From Sphingobium cyanobacteriorum (GTDB lineage Bacteria; Pseudomonadota; Alphaproteobacteria; Sphingomonadales; Sphingomonadaceae): a DNA stretch of 64,000 bases. Each line of letters begins with the position of its first letter. Positions within the stretch are counted from its first letter, which is position 1. The stretch is taken from contig NZ_JAUQOM010000006.1 of the NCBI RefSeq assembly GCF_030580935.1, positions 124,001 to 188,000 of the forward strand, written 5' to 3'. The position numbers were made by a program, and so were the translations under genes. Under the pieces are notes generated by a model. It did no database searches. It worked only from the letters and a program-made list of their open reading frames with translations, and was not told where the DNA came from. This document shows positions 34,521-43,440 of this stretch, piece by piece.

Positions 34521-35195
34521 ATGATTCGGTTCGACAATGTCAGCAAGGTCTATGAAGGGCGCGGATTTCACAATCTGGTTCTGTTCGATCTGAACTTCAC
34601 CATTCCCAAGGGGATCAGCCTGGGGATTTGCGGGGCAAACGGCGCGGGCAAATCGACGTTGATGCGCTTGATCGCGGGAGCGGAGGCGCCGACCAAAGGC
34701 AAGATTACCCGGACCATGTCGACATCATGGCCGATCGGCTATACCAGCGCCTTTCAATCGAGCCTCAGCGGTGCGGACAATGCGCGTTTCATTGCGCGCA
34801 TCTATGGCAAGAATGTTGCCGAGCTTCAGGATTTCGTCGAGGAATTCGCGGAGCTTGGTCCCTATTTCCATCAGCCTCTCAACACCTATTCCGCTGGTAT
34901 GATCGCGCGTCTGGCGTTCGGCATATCATTGGCCATCAAGTTTGAATGCTATCTGATCGACGAAATCACCGCAGCCGGTGACGAGCGCTTTCGCGAGCGC
35001 ACGGAAAGGGCGCTGGCAGAGCGTCGGGCGGAGGCAACCCTGTTGATGGTGTCCCATGTTCCCGAAACGCTGCGCGCTTATTGCTCGCACGGGGCCGTAT
35101 TGTTCAATGGCCAACTCAGCTTCTACGATACTATCGACGAGGCAATCGAGATTCATCTGTATAACCAGCATGCCCAGCGGACCGACAGGAGTTGA
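34521..35195 (+). CDS. kpsT: Capsule ABC transporter ATP-binding protein, KpsT-like
   Basis: The 224-residue ATPase has Walker A G-A-N-G-A-G-K-S-T near residue 38, a degenerate signature Y-S-A-G-M-I-A-R-L near 123, Walker B C-Y-L-I-D-E near 146 and the switch His in L-M-V-S-H. Capsule-type NBDs are of this short class, in which the signature is S-A-G-M rather than L-S-G-G-Q. Its permease partner kpsM is 14.6 kb away at 49779. Base composition is visibly less G+C-rich than in flanking genes. Confidence 0.93.
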   Translation: MIRFDNVSKVYEGRGFHNLVLFDLNFTIPKGISLGICGANGAGKSTLMRLIAGAEAPTKGKITRTMSTSWPIGYTSAFQSSLSGADNARFIARIYGKNVAELQDFVEEFAELGPYFHQPLNTYSAGMIARLAFGISLAIKFECYLIDEITAAGDERFRERTERALAERRAEATLLMVSHVPETLRAYCSHGAVLFNGQLSFYDTIDEAIEIHLYNQHAQRTDRS

Positions 35196-35672
35196 AGCGG
35201 ATCGGTATTTCGCTGCCTTGCCGTTTCGATTCCGCGAGGTAATGGGGTGGCCAATGGTCTGGGCGAGATTTGGTTACGATAGACATATTATTGTGGATGA
35301 AAAGGCAGCTATCCGATTGGCGCGGCAACGATCCTGATGGCATGATCGAGCCGCACGCGGCGCTCACCATTTCCTAGTGGTCCATGATCCGAAGCGTTGG
35401 CCAGTCCGTCGACCAAACACCTGACGCCACGCGCGCTATTAAATCGAAAACCATATTGGCCGGTTCGCCCGCATCCTGTCGAACATCTGTGCGGTGGATA
35501 TTAGAGCGCGCTGAGTTTGACCGGATGCAGGTCGCGCGCTATCGAGTCCGATGACATCGGATTGCTCGCAAGGAGGGAGTGGGTCAATCTGACGTCATCC
35601 CGCTTTAGTTCTTTGTTTTCGCATCGTTTTGAGCGGGGAACCGATTCCCATTTTTCTGCACGCTTCTCTAAA
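35196..35672. other. Gene-free A+T-richer spacer within the capsule locus
   Basis: No convincing reading frame on either strand: all frames are broken by stops. Two 60-base samples counted by hand (35281-35340, 35581-35640) are about 48% G+C, well below the surrounding genes. A small palindrome TCCGAT-gac-ATCGGA lies at 35547-35561. It may be the remnant of a decayed gene or mobile element, but no transposase fragment was recognised. Confidence 0.5.
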
Positions 35673-36968
35673 TTATACGATGCTCAACGTTATTGCGACG
35701 CTGATCAGTATCGCAATGATGAAGAGCGGGGCAAAGGCCAGTGCAATCAGGAGTGAGCGCGATGTTCTGGGCGATTGCCCGTTATGCATCTCAAGCTCAG
35801 CCCGCGCACGCGCCAAGGCGGCCTCGCGCAGCCGCTTTTCATTTTCGTAGCGCTTTAATGTTTCTTTAAGCATTGCCCGTTCGCCTTGATAAAAAGGCAA
35901 AAAATCGGGCTGCTTGGCAATAGCCGTCTCGAAGGATTGGCAGGCTTCGTCAATCTGTCCATTAAGATGCTGCAAATGCGCCCGATAGGCTATAAGATGC
36001 GGATTGTGGTGGAGTTTGGGCCATGCCAAATCTAGCATATCCAATGCTTTCTTCACCTTGGCGCAGCGAAGCAGGACACGGCTGTAACTTAGTTGAATGT
36101 CAGCGCGATCGCTGATTTCGCAGGCATGAGCCAACAGGCGTTCCGCTGTCGCCAGCTTGCCCTTGTCGAGGCAGGAATGGGCGAGGGAATAGAAATAGCT
36201 AGGCGAGTTTCTGCGATGCTTGTGCGCCTCTACCCCTAAGTCGGGTATCTGACCTACAGCCAGGCTATCGAAGACTCCGGCCAGCAGCTCCATTTCCTGT
36301 AGGGCCAAGATGGACGGATGGCCTGAATGCGGCACTGCAATCGCGAGCACGCGATTGCATGCCGCTGTCATCATTTCGGCATGCTGCTTGTCGAGCGTAT
36401 GGGGATCGAACAGGACATAATAGGTTGTCCCGCCATGCACGATCATATCGTCCAGACGCTCATGCGTGAAATGAATTCGGGCGGCATCACCGGCCCAGCG
36501 CGATTCAAAAGAAACGATCGACGGATCGATCGAAAATTGGGGTGACAATGCAATGCAGGTGCGCGCGCCGACCGTCTGGGCAAAATACATGGCGGCATAG
36601 CCCCCCATGCTCGACCCATAGGTGATGATTTCATCATAAGCAGGCAACTGGCCCATGACAGATTTCAGCACATCGGCTGACACATCCTGGAACCAGTTGT
36701 TGATGTTGCATTTGAGCGTCAGCACATCATAGCCACGCTCAATCAGAAAATCCTCGGCAAATCCCGGTTGTGAAAGATCAAGATCACCATAAGAGGAAAA
36801 GGTGATTCCAAGTTTCGTCGAAGGCGTTGCGCGCGTCAGATATTCGATGCTGGTATGGCCGTTGCCATAGAGGCCATAGCGGACTGGATCACCGTCAGGT
36901 GCTGGGGGCGGCGTGGGAATTGTCGTCTCCATCCCCGCCTTGCCCATTTTGCGCGGTTTCGTCGCCAT
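35673..36968 (-). CDS. Alpha/beta-hydrolase domain plus TPR protein with C-terminal membrane anchor
   Basis: The 431-residue protein has an alpha/beta-hydrolase-like domain (about 30-235) with nucleophile elbow G-S-S-M-G-G around Ser120 and a His in P-H-S-G-H near 215. Helical TPR-like repeats (about 255-355), a charged coiled coil and a final hydrophobic helix (about 408-428) follow. It may be a tail-anchored acyl- or acetyl-esterase acting on the glycan. Its ATG overlaps the stop of the pyruvyltransferase gene by one base. Composition is less G+C-rich than neighbours. Confidence 0.7.
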   Translation of the reverse strand: MATKPRKMGKAGMETTIPTPPPAPDGDPVRYGLYGNGHTSIEYLTRATPSTKLGITFSSYGDLDLSQPGFAEDFLIERGYDVLTLKCNINNWFQDVSADVLKSVMGQLPAYDEIITYGSSMGGYAAMYFAQTVGARTCIALSPQFSIDPSIVSFESRWAGDAARIHFTHERLDDMIVHGGTTYYVLFDPHTLDKQHAEMMTAACNRVLAIAVPHSGHPSILALQEMELLAGVFDSLAVGQIPDLGVEAHKHRRNSPSYFYSLAHSCLDKGKLATAERLLAHACEISDRADIQLSYSRVLLRCAKVKKALDMLDLAWPKLHHNPHLIAYRAHLQHLNGQIDEACQSFETAIAKQPDFLPFYQGERAMLKETLKRYENEKRLREAALARARAELEMHNGQSPRTSRSLLIALAFAPLFIIAILISVAITLSIV

Positions 36969-38056
36969 TATGCCGCTTTCGCCTTGTTCCGCTCAGTGTC
37001 GGCCGCGCGCAGCGCGGCGACATCATGCTGGAACTGGATGCCGGTGATGGCGGGATGTTGCCAGATCGTCTTGCCCGGTTCGGCGACGACCCGTTCGCCC
37101 TTGACCGGGAAGGCGTCCATCAGGGCCTGCTCGTCGATGGTGACGGGCTTCCAGCGCAGGTCGATTTCCTTCATCACGTCGTCCCAGTCGCTTTCCTGGT
37201 CGCGCGGCTGGGCGTAGAGCGGCAGGCGGGTGCGGCCGATGCCGGTGTAAAGGTCGCGCAGGCGCAGGTCGAGCCAGTCCGCGTTCAGCGGCTCCACGCG
37301 GAAACCATGGCCCGGCTCTGTGCCGCGCGGCGCGAAATAAAGGCAGGGGATGCCATAGCTTTCGGCTACGACCATGCCGTGCAGGCTGGTCGATACGATC
37401 CGCTTGCAGGACAGGATTTCATCCGTCTTGTCCTTCAGCCCTTCGGCATCGATGCGGGTCAGGGTGTTGATGATGCGGATTGAGGAACGCAGCGATTCGG
37501 GCACGCGGGCGCGGATCACGCTTTCGGCCGCGCCCGCGTCGAGCGCACGACCGTCCAGTTCGGACAAATGCAGGATGACGCCCAGTTCATGGGTTTTCTT
37601 CACTTCGGGCTTGTAGAAGCGCGGCAGCAGCCAGACCGGGTCGCCATAGGGCGTGTCGGGACCACCGCCCAGCAGCCGCTTCGACATGCGGCCGCGGGTT
37701 GCAGTCACATGCACCTTCGTGCCGGCGGAAAATTGGAAAGGCACGCGATCGGCCACCGGGGCGCTCGGATTCTTCCATTGCGAACTGCCGGTGCCCCAGA
37801 AGAAGATGGTGCCATTGTCGAAACCATGCCCGATCGTGCCGACCGCGCCCAGTCGCACCGATTGCGACTTGGTGGGCACGCGGCGGATGGGCAGGCCCGA
37901 CATCAGCGCAACCATGACGGGGCTAAGGGCGTCCCCCCAGTTGAGATAATCCATATCGGTCGTGGCGCCCGCCCAGGACAAGGGAATCGCACCTTCCTGA
38001 TCGACCACCTGTTGCAGTTCGTTCAACGTCTTGTCTCCATTGCCTTGCCTGCGCAT
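36968..38056 (-). CDS. Polysaccharide pyruvyltransferase-family protein
   Basis: The 362-residue protein shows the PF04230-type pattern: N-W-G-D-A-L-S near residue 40, G-T-I-G-H-G near 73, Y-G-D-P-V-W-L-L-P-R near 137 and S-T-S-L-H-G-M-V-V-A-E-S-Y-G-I-P-C near 225. These enzymes add pyruvate ketals from PEP to capsule sugars. A paralog lies at 43441. It forms a two-gene unit with the hydrolase-TPR gene downstream. Confidence 0.83.
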   Translation of the reverse strand: MRRQGNGDKTLNELQQVVDQEGAIPLSWAGATTDMDYLNWGDALSPVMVALMSGLPIRRVPTKSQSVRLGAVGTIGHGFDNGTIFFWGTGSSQWKNPSAPVADRVPFQFSAGTKVHVTATRGRMSKRLLGGGPDTPYGDPVWLLPRFYKPEVKKTHELGVILHLSELDGRALDAGAAESVIRARVPESLRSSIRIINTLTRIDAEGLKDKTDEILSCKRIVSTSLHGMVVAESYGIPCLYFAPRGTEPGHGFRVEPLNADWLDLRLRDLYTGIGRTRLPLYAQPRDQESDWDDVMKEIDLRWKPVTIDEQALMDAFPVKGERVVAEPGKTIWQHPAITGIQFQHDVAALRAADTERNKAKAA

Positions 38057-38227
38057 GCCCCGTCTTTTGGCGAATTCTGCACATCTTTGCGGGTGAGTGC
38101 CCGAAGGGCACCGGCCATGCCGTCACCCCAGCCATAAGCGAGAAAAATAGGCAAAGCTAGAGCACTTGCCGGGCGGATCGTTCGGATCGGCGGAACCGGC
38201 GCGGTGAAACATCTTGCCGCCCGGCCG

Positions 38228-39103
38228 ATGTCCGCGCATCAGCAGGGGATGGACGGTTTTACGCCACAGCATCACTGGACCATGATCGGTCAGGGCGCCA
38301 GCGCGGACGTGTGGGCGGTGGATGAAAGCCATGTGGTCAAACTGTTCCGGGCCGATGTCAATGACGTGCCGATCGCGCTGGAATATGCTGCGGGCCTTTG
38401 GGCCGAGGCGCAGGGCATTCCCGTTGCGCGCCCCATCAGACGGATCACAGTGAAGGGAGAGCCTGGAGAGGGGAAGCCGGGAGAGGGCGGAGCTGGGGCG
38501 GAACGGTCGGGCATCCTGTTCGCCCATGTGGACGGGCCGGATATGTTGTCGGCCATCCTCCACCGGCCCTTTCGCATGTGGCCGCTGATCCGGCGACTGG
38601 CGCGGCTGCACGCGCGGATTCACCGTGCGGCCGGCAGCGGCGACTTGCCACGCCAGGTCGACGTGCTGCGCCATCGCATCCTGCGCTCCAGGGCGGGGGA
38701 GGCAGAGATTTCGGCTGCTCTGGCCCTGCTTGACCGACTGCCGCAGGACAGCCGGCTTGTCCATGGCGACCTGCACCCGGCCAATTTGCTGCTGTCGTCG
38801 CGGGGCGCCATCGCCATCGACTGGGCGCAGGCGGCGTCGGGCGTGCCCGCCGCCGACGCCGCGCGCACCGAATTGCTGCTGCGTTTCGGCGGTGCGGGCG
38901 TCGGGCGCGTGCCGCCACTGGCCGGCGCCATTACGGCGCACTGGTATCGCCATTGCTACGCCCGTTTTTCCGGCCTGCGTCGATCCGAACTGGACATTTG
39001 GCGGCTTCCGGTCGCCGTGGCCTGGCAGAGGGGGCAGTTGGGCGCGGCGGAAGCGCGGCTGACCCGGTGGATCAGCGGATTGATGGCACAGGCATCCATC
39101 TGA
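38228..39103 (+). CDS. APH/choline-kinase-like phosphotransferase
   Basis: The 291-residue protein has a kinase-like fold: I-G-Q-G-A-S-A-D-V-W for the P-loop near residue 21, V-V-K-L-F-R with the ATP-binding Lys near 37, the catalytic loop V-H-G-D-L-H-P-A-N-L-L near 185 and I-A-I-D-W-A-Q as the metal motif near 204. It could phosphorylate a sugar, amino alcohol or lipid. Start is uncertain: GTG 38204 and ATG 38249 are also in frame. It is isolated between two minus-strand groups inside the capsule locus. Confidence 0.78.
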   Translation: MSAHQQGMDGFTPQHHWTMIGQGASADVWAVDESHVVKLFRADVNDVPIALEYAAGLWAEAQGIPVARPIRRITVKGEPGEGKPGEGGAGAERSGILFAHVDGPDMLSAILHRPFRMWPLIRRLARLHARIHRAAGSGDLPRQVDVLRHRILRSRAGEAEISAALALLDRLPQDSRLVHGDLHPANLLLSSRGAIAIDWAQAASGVPAADAARTELLLRFGGAGVGRVPPLAGAITAHWYRHCYARFSGLRRSELDIWRLPVAVAWQRGQLGAAEARLTRWISGLMAQASI

Positions 39104-39116
39104 GCCGCCTGTCCCG

Positions 39117-40334
39117 TCATGGTGCCCAATAAAGGTCGCTGGCCAGGGTGGAGGGGGCGACCTGCCGATTGCCTGCGTCGCTCAGCCGCGCATTGCTATA
39201 ATCCTCGCACAGGGTCATCATCCAGCGATGCCGTTCGCCGGTGCGGGGATTGGTCAGGACGCGGATATAGGCATTTGCGTCCCGCACGCCGCTTTCCTGC
39301 AAGGCCGGGGAATAAGTGACCGGGGCAATGTCAGGCGCGCTGCATCGGCCACGCGCGACCAGTTGCGCGGCAAGCGTGGCGACATCCTTGCCATCCTTGC
39401 GGGAAAAATCCTCGCGCGTCCATTTTTCCCAGCGGGATATGCCGAATTCGGCGGTCCAGTAGGTGCGTTCCATCTGCATGGCGTTGCCTGGCGACAGGCC
39501 ATCGGGCGCCGTCTGGGCAAAATGGCTGGAGACGACCGCCATCATGCGTCGATCGGACTTGAACAGGAAGGGCTGCACCGTCCAGGTGGTCAGGGCCTTG
39601 CGGAAACGTATGGGGCAACTGCCCATCATGGTACGGCTCGCGCCCTTGGCCATGGCGCCGTCGAACAGGCCGACACCGGCGTCGCCGGCCGCGGGCAGGG
39701 GGGATGGCGCGATGACCCAACTGCGGAAAAAACGGCGGGATGAGCGGGGATTGTCCCGGCACAGGCTGGATTGAAAGGCGGACAGCGATACCGGGCTGTA
39801 GCTGCCCATGATGAAGCCGTAGCGATCATCCGCCCACTGGATCGAGGCGCCGTCCTGCGCCGTGGGATCGCCACCCAGATCCGCCGCTGCGGCACGGGTC
39901 GAACAGCCGGGACGACGGATGGTCGTGCTGACGATGCGGGTCACGCCATCTCGCGTCACCGGCATATTGGTCTTGTCGATCGTGCCCGTCGTCCCGCAGG
40001 GCGTTCCTGGATAACCGAAATTGTGCAGAGTATAGGGCGGCGTTTCCCCGGCGCGAATGTTGCGGCGTTTCCCGCACCGGCCATCGCCGGGGATCAGTCC
40101 GGGGATGGCGCGATCCCCGGCGTCGACGCACACATCCATGGTCATGAAATCGAGCATCGACCGGGACGCCATGACGGGGCTGGCGGTTGTCGCCGCTTCG
40201 GCGCGGTTGGACAGGATGGATAGATCCTGCGCAGACGGCGCGGCCGATCGATTGGCGCCTTGTTCCACGGCGTTGCAGGCGGTGATGCCGGCAAAAGCGA
40301 TGAGACCGCCACACAGGGACCAAGAGGCGCGCAT
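39117..40334 (-). CDS. Cys-rich predicted lipoprotein of unknown function
   Basis: The 405-residue precursor starts at ATG 40334, set by AAGGAAGG four bases upstream; the open frame continues to 40406. The lipobox I-T-A-C lies near residue 20. At least eight further Cys are spaced through the mature part (M-D-V-C-V-D, G-R-C-G, T-P-C-G, P-G-C-S, S-L-C-R, G-S-C-P, G-R-C-S, T-L-C-E), suggesting several disulfides and an envelope location. No family was recognised. Its position suggests a role in capsule surface attachment or secretion, which is inference. Confidence 0.65.
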   Translation of the reverse strand: MRASWSLCGGLIAFAGITACNAVEQGANRSAAPSAQDLSILSNRAEAATTASPVMASRSMLDFMTMDVCVDAGDRAIPGLIPGDGRCGKRRNIRAGETPPYTLHNFGYPGTPCGTTGTIDKTNMPVTRDGVTRIVSTTIRRPGCSTRAAAADLGGDPTAQDGASIQWADDRYGFIMGSYSPVSLSAFQSSLCRDNPRSSRRFFRSWVIAPSPLPAAGDAGVGLFDGAMAKGASRTMMGSCPIRFRKALTTWTVQPFLFKSDRRMMAVVSSHFAQTAPDGLSPGNAMQMERTYWTAEFGISRWEKWTREDFSRKDGKDVATLAAQLVARGRCSAPDIAPVTYSPALQESGVRDANAYIRVLTNPRTGERHRWMMTLCEDYSNARLSDAGNRQVAPSTLASDLYWAP

Positions 40335-40404
40335 CGAACCTTCCTTCATATTGGGTCGCAGGATCGGGAGAACCCGTTTCGCGGCAGGAACGTTCCACCC
40401 GGAC

Positions 40405-40443
40405 AAAAGAAGGGTGGAACGATGAACGTTCCACCCTTCTTTT
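40405..40443. terminator. Strong bidirectional intrinsic terminator
   Basis: A perfect 17-base stem (40405-40421 with 40427-40443) encloses a five-base loop, and the stem itself ends in AAAA on one side and TTTT on the other. It lies 22 bases after the stop of the large glycosyltransferase gene and upstream of the lipoprotein gene. A partial copy of one arm (aacgttccaccc) also occurs at 40389-40400. Confidence 0.85.
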
Positions 40444-40465
40444 CATGGTCATCGCGCTGTTGCGG

Positions 40466-43366
40466 TCAGGCGGTGATTTCGGCAAGCCTGTCCTTGTAGC
40501 GCTTGGCCAGCGCATCCATGGAATAGCGTTCCGATACAAGGTCATAGCCCGCCTTGGCGCGGCGTTCGGCCTCCAGCGGTTCCTGACGGACCTTCTGCAT
40601 CGCTTCAGCCAGCGCATCGATGTCGATGTCCGCCCAGCAGGCGCCGGGCGCGTCATAGACGAAATCGCCTGGCGGAATCGGGGTCAGTTTCGACGCGACC
40701 GGGAAGCTCGTCTCTTCGGTGCAGAAATCTTCCGTACCGCTATGGTTGGTGGTGATCACCGGACGCGACAGCAACATGGCATAGGCCGGCAGATAGCCGA
40801 ACCCTTCCGATCGATGGGCGCTGATGAGCGCGTCGGCCATCTGGATGATACCCAGATATTTGGGGAAGGGCATGCGTTCGTTGATGAGCAGAATCCGCGG
40901 ATCCGCGTCGGCCGCCGCCAGCACCCGCGCGATCTGGCCCGTCCGGTCGCCAGGATGGGCGAAGATGCCCGTGGTCTTGACCACCAGGCGGACATTGGGA
41001 TCGTTCGGGAATGCCCTGGCAAAGGCTTCGACGACGGCGGCCGGATTCTTGCGCTCCACCCAACTGTCGATGTCGAACGAGGTCACGAAGATGAAGTCGT
41101 CCTCATGAATGCCATAGGTAGCGCGATCGACAGCTTCGACCGGGCCGAGGTCGATGCCCTTGCCCATGACATGCACGTTGCCGAAGCCGGCGTTGCGATA
41201 GACATCCTGCAAATAGGTGGTGGGCACCCACAATTCGTCCATCAGCGTGGCGCCACCACGATGCTGTTCCGGCATCACGGACGATTCCCACAGGGCAAAA
41301 CCGATGCGGTAGCTGCCCGGCCGGGTATGGGCGCTGTATCGCGAAACCAGCGTCGGGATTTCATCGCAATTGAGATGATAGATCTCGATCGGACGGGCGA
41401 AACGTGTGCCGGTGTCGTTGTTGGGCGGCGTGACGAGTTCGATGTCGCTGTCGACCGTTTCCACGTCCACGCCGATGCTGTCGAGCGCGGCCATGGTCAT
41501 CCGCATGTTGGTGCCCAGGCCGGATGAATTCCTCGCCCGGCCGATGACGCGGAGAGGATAGCTGTCCGAAGCAGCCGGTAACGGAAGCCAGTCATAGCTG
41601 GCGCGCAGCGCGGCGATTTCCGGGGCGAGAGGCTCACCTTCCGCCGTGAAATAGCCGATGTCACGCCCGCCAAGATTGGCCATGACCAGGATTTCAAAGG
41701 GAGAAATCGCCAGCGACGGCCCGATCGGCTGGGTCATCCAGTCGAGGATCGTCTGCCCCACGAACAGGCGCCGTGCTTCATTTTCCAGGCCAAGCAGCAG
41801 AAGGTCGAACGCATAGGCGCAGCGGCCAGCGGCATTGCTGGCGTCATAGCGACGCTGATAGCCGGCATCGTCATTGCGCAGCCGGGCCATGAAGCCGGTT
41901 GGTTGGGGGAATTCGGTTTCGGTATCCCATGTTTCCGGCGATGTGGCGAATTCCCGCACGATCGAGTCCGGCACGAGGCTGACCGGCAGATTATTGTCGA
42001 TCATGACGGACGTGATGTAGGCCCACATCAGATTGATGAAGTCATTTTGCCGGTTGAAGTGGATGGGCATCCGGTCGCCGAGCGTCGCCATGATCGAACG
42101 CGACACGGGCGATGATGCCAGTTGTGCGGGCAAGGCGCGGGCGCCCAGCCATTGCGTCAATCGTGGCGGCAGCGGCGGGGCGCTGCCGCGGAAGAAGTTG
42201 TTGCTGTCCCGGACAAAGCGCTTGAACAGGTCGATATATTCGACCGGATTGCTGGGCAGGCGGCCGCGGAAATTGCCGAATTTGGAGGCGAAGCTATCGA
42301 AATAGGCGGAGTGGCGACCCTCGCGATTGCGCCCTTGCAACGCGGCAATGGCGGTCGATGAAATGACCGGCGGACGATAGGGCTTGCCTGCCTGACGCAG
42401 GCGGATCATCCGGCCGAGCCGGGCAATGCCTTCATAATGCAGGAAGTCATAATTGCGTAACACCTGGGTCAGAACGGAAATCTTCCGCCGTTCAGCAACC
42501 GTGGCGGTCTTGGAGATGCGCAGCAGTTCGACCACCGCGTCATTACGGGAATTGGCATTGCGAAAACCCGTGATCGGCACGGTGATCGGCGTTGCGCCGC
42601 GTTCTTCGAACCAGAAATAATTTTCATGCACCATATCGATGTCGCAGCTCACCGCGCTGGGCGGGAGCAGTGCCGGTGCGATCGCAATGGTGAAGAAAAC
42701 TTCCTGACCGGGAGGAACCGGAAGCAGGCTTAATTGACCGCGAAATTCATAGCCCTTGAGGATATTCCCCGCAGCGTCGCGGAAATTGCGAACGCCCAGG
42801 GCATGCTGGTCGTCCCACCAGGTATCGCCGCTGTTAACGATCCATCCCGATACCTTGAACATGTCGGACAGGTCGGAATCATCATCGCGCGCTTCCAGCG
42901 TCGCGTCATATGCGTTTTTCTTGTCCTCTTTTTTCTTGTCCTCTGTCGGCCTGGTTCCGGCCGCCAGCTTATTATCGGCGAACGCCCTTTTACGGTTCGT
43001 GCGTCCGCGCCCGGTTGTCAGGGGCATCGTTTCAAGGCCCTGTGTTTCAAGGCTCTGTGTTTCAAGGCCCTGTCCAAATTTGCCGCTGCCCTGATGCGGT
43101 GCCAGGTCGGCAGCATGGTCGGAGGCTGCTTCTTCATCAGCAGGATCGGTCACATCAGGGTCGAAGCCTGTCATCCCTTCGGCAGATTCCTCGAATGCGT
43201 CATCCCATGCGGAATCATCGGCAAGCGCCACAATATCCGGTTCATCGGACAGATCGTGCATCGTTGCATCATGATCGTTCAGATTGGCCAGTCCGACAGA
43301 AGTAAGGTCGGCCTGCTCCAGATCTGCGGGTTCCTGTCCTTGTTTTCCAGTCACTTTATCCCCCAC
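40466..43366 (-). CDS. Large multi-domain GT4-type glycosyltransferase
   Basis: The 966-residue protein starts at GTG 43366. The first 170 residues are acidic and low-complexity, with L-E-T-Q repeats and a K-K-E-D-K-K stretch. A middle region (about 170-600) has a beta-rich part followed by helices. The C-terminus (about 605-966) is a GT-B domain with S-S-G-L-G-T-N near 615 and S-A-H-R-S-E-G-F-G-Y. The second Glu of the E-x7-E motif is replaced by Tyr. It probably extends the capsule chain. It follows the pyruvyltransferase-like gene at 43441 and ends at a strong terminator. Confidence 0.82.
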   Translation of the reverse strand: MGDKVTGKQGQEPADLEQADLTSVGLANLNDHDATMHDLSDEPDIVALADDSAWDDAFEESAEGMTGFDPDVTDPADEEAASDHAADLAPHQGSGKFGQGLETQSLETQGLETMPLTTGRGRTNRKRAFADNKLAAGTRPTEDKKKEDKKNAYDATLEARDDDSDLSDMFKVSGWIVNSGDTWWDDQHALGVRNFRDAAGNILKGYEFRGQLSLLPVPPGQEVFFTIAIAPALLPPSAVSCDIDMVHENYFWFEERGATPITVPITGFRNANSRNDAVVELLRISKTATVAERRKISVLTQVLRNYDFLHYEGIARLGRMIRLRQAGKPYRPPVISSTAIAALQGRNREGRHSAYFDSFASKFGNFRGRLPSNPVEYIDLFKRFVRDSNNFFRGSAPPLPPRLTQWLGARALPAQLASSPVSRSIMATLGDRMPIHFNRQNDFINLMWAYITSVMIDNNLPVSLVPDSIVREFATSPETWDTETEFPQPTGFMARLRNDDAGYQRRYDASNAAGRCAYAFDLLLLGLENEARRLFVGQTILDWMTQPIGPSLAISPFEILVMANLGGRDIGYFTAEGEPLAPEIAALRASYDWLPLPAASDSYPLRVIGRARNSSGLGTNMRMTMAALDSIGVDVETVDSDIELVTPPNNDTGTRFARPIEIYHLNCDEIPTLVSRYSAHTRPGSYRIGFALWESSVMPEQHRGGATLMDELWVPTTYLQDVYRNAGFGNVHVMGKGIDLGPVEAVDRATYGIHEDDFIFVTSFDIDSWVERKNPAAVVEAFARAFPNDPNVRLVVKTTGIFAHPGDRTGQIARVLAAADADPRILLINERMPFPKYLGIIQMADALISAHRSEGFGYLPAYAMLLSRPVITTNHSGTEDFCTEETSFPVASKLTPIPPGDFVYDAPGACWADIDIDALAEAMQKVRQEPLEAERRAKAGYDLVSERYSMDALAKRYKDRLAEITA
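43029..43073. repeat. In-frame 15-base tandem triplication
   Basis: Three 15-base units (43029-43043, 43044-43058, 43059-43073; consensus gtttcaaggccctgt) lie inside the large glycosyltransferase gene and encode repeats of five residues ending L-E-T. A second short duplication (ttcttgtcctc) sits at about 42918-42944. Both fall in the low-complexity N-terminal region and could vary in copy number between strains. Confidence 0.8.
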
Positions 43367-43440
43367 ATGTCATTCCGATTTATATCGGGCACTCTGATTC
43401 TGCTGCACTGCGACATTAGGGATGGCTGCGTGCGAGGCAA

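Noticed and set aside
35196..35672. Possible insertion sequence remnant
   Set aside because: No terminal inverted repeats, target duplication or transposase motif could be identified, so it is listed only as a gene-free spacer.
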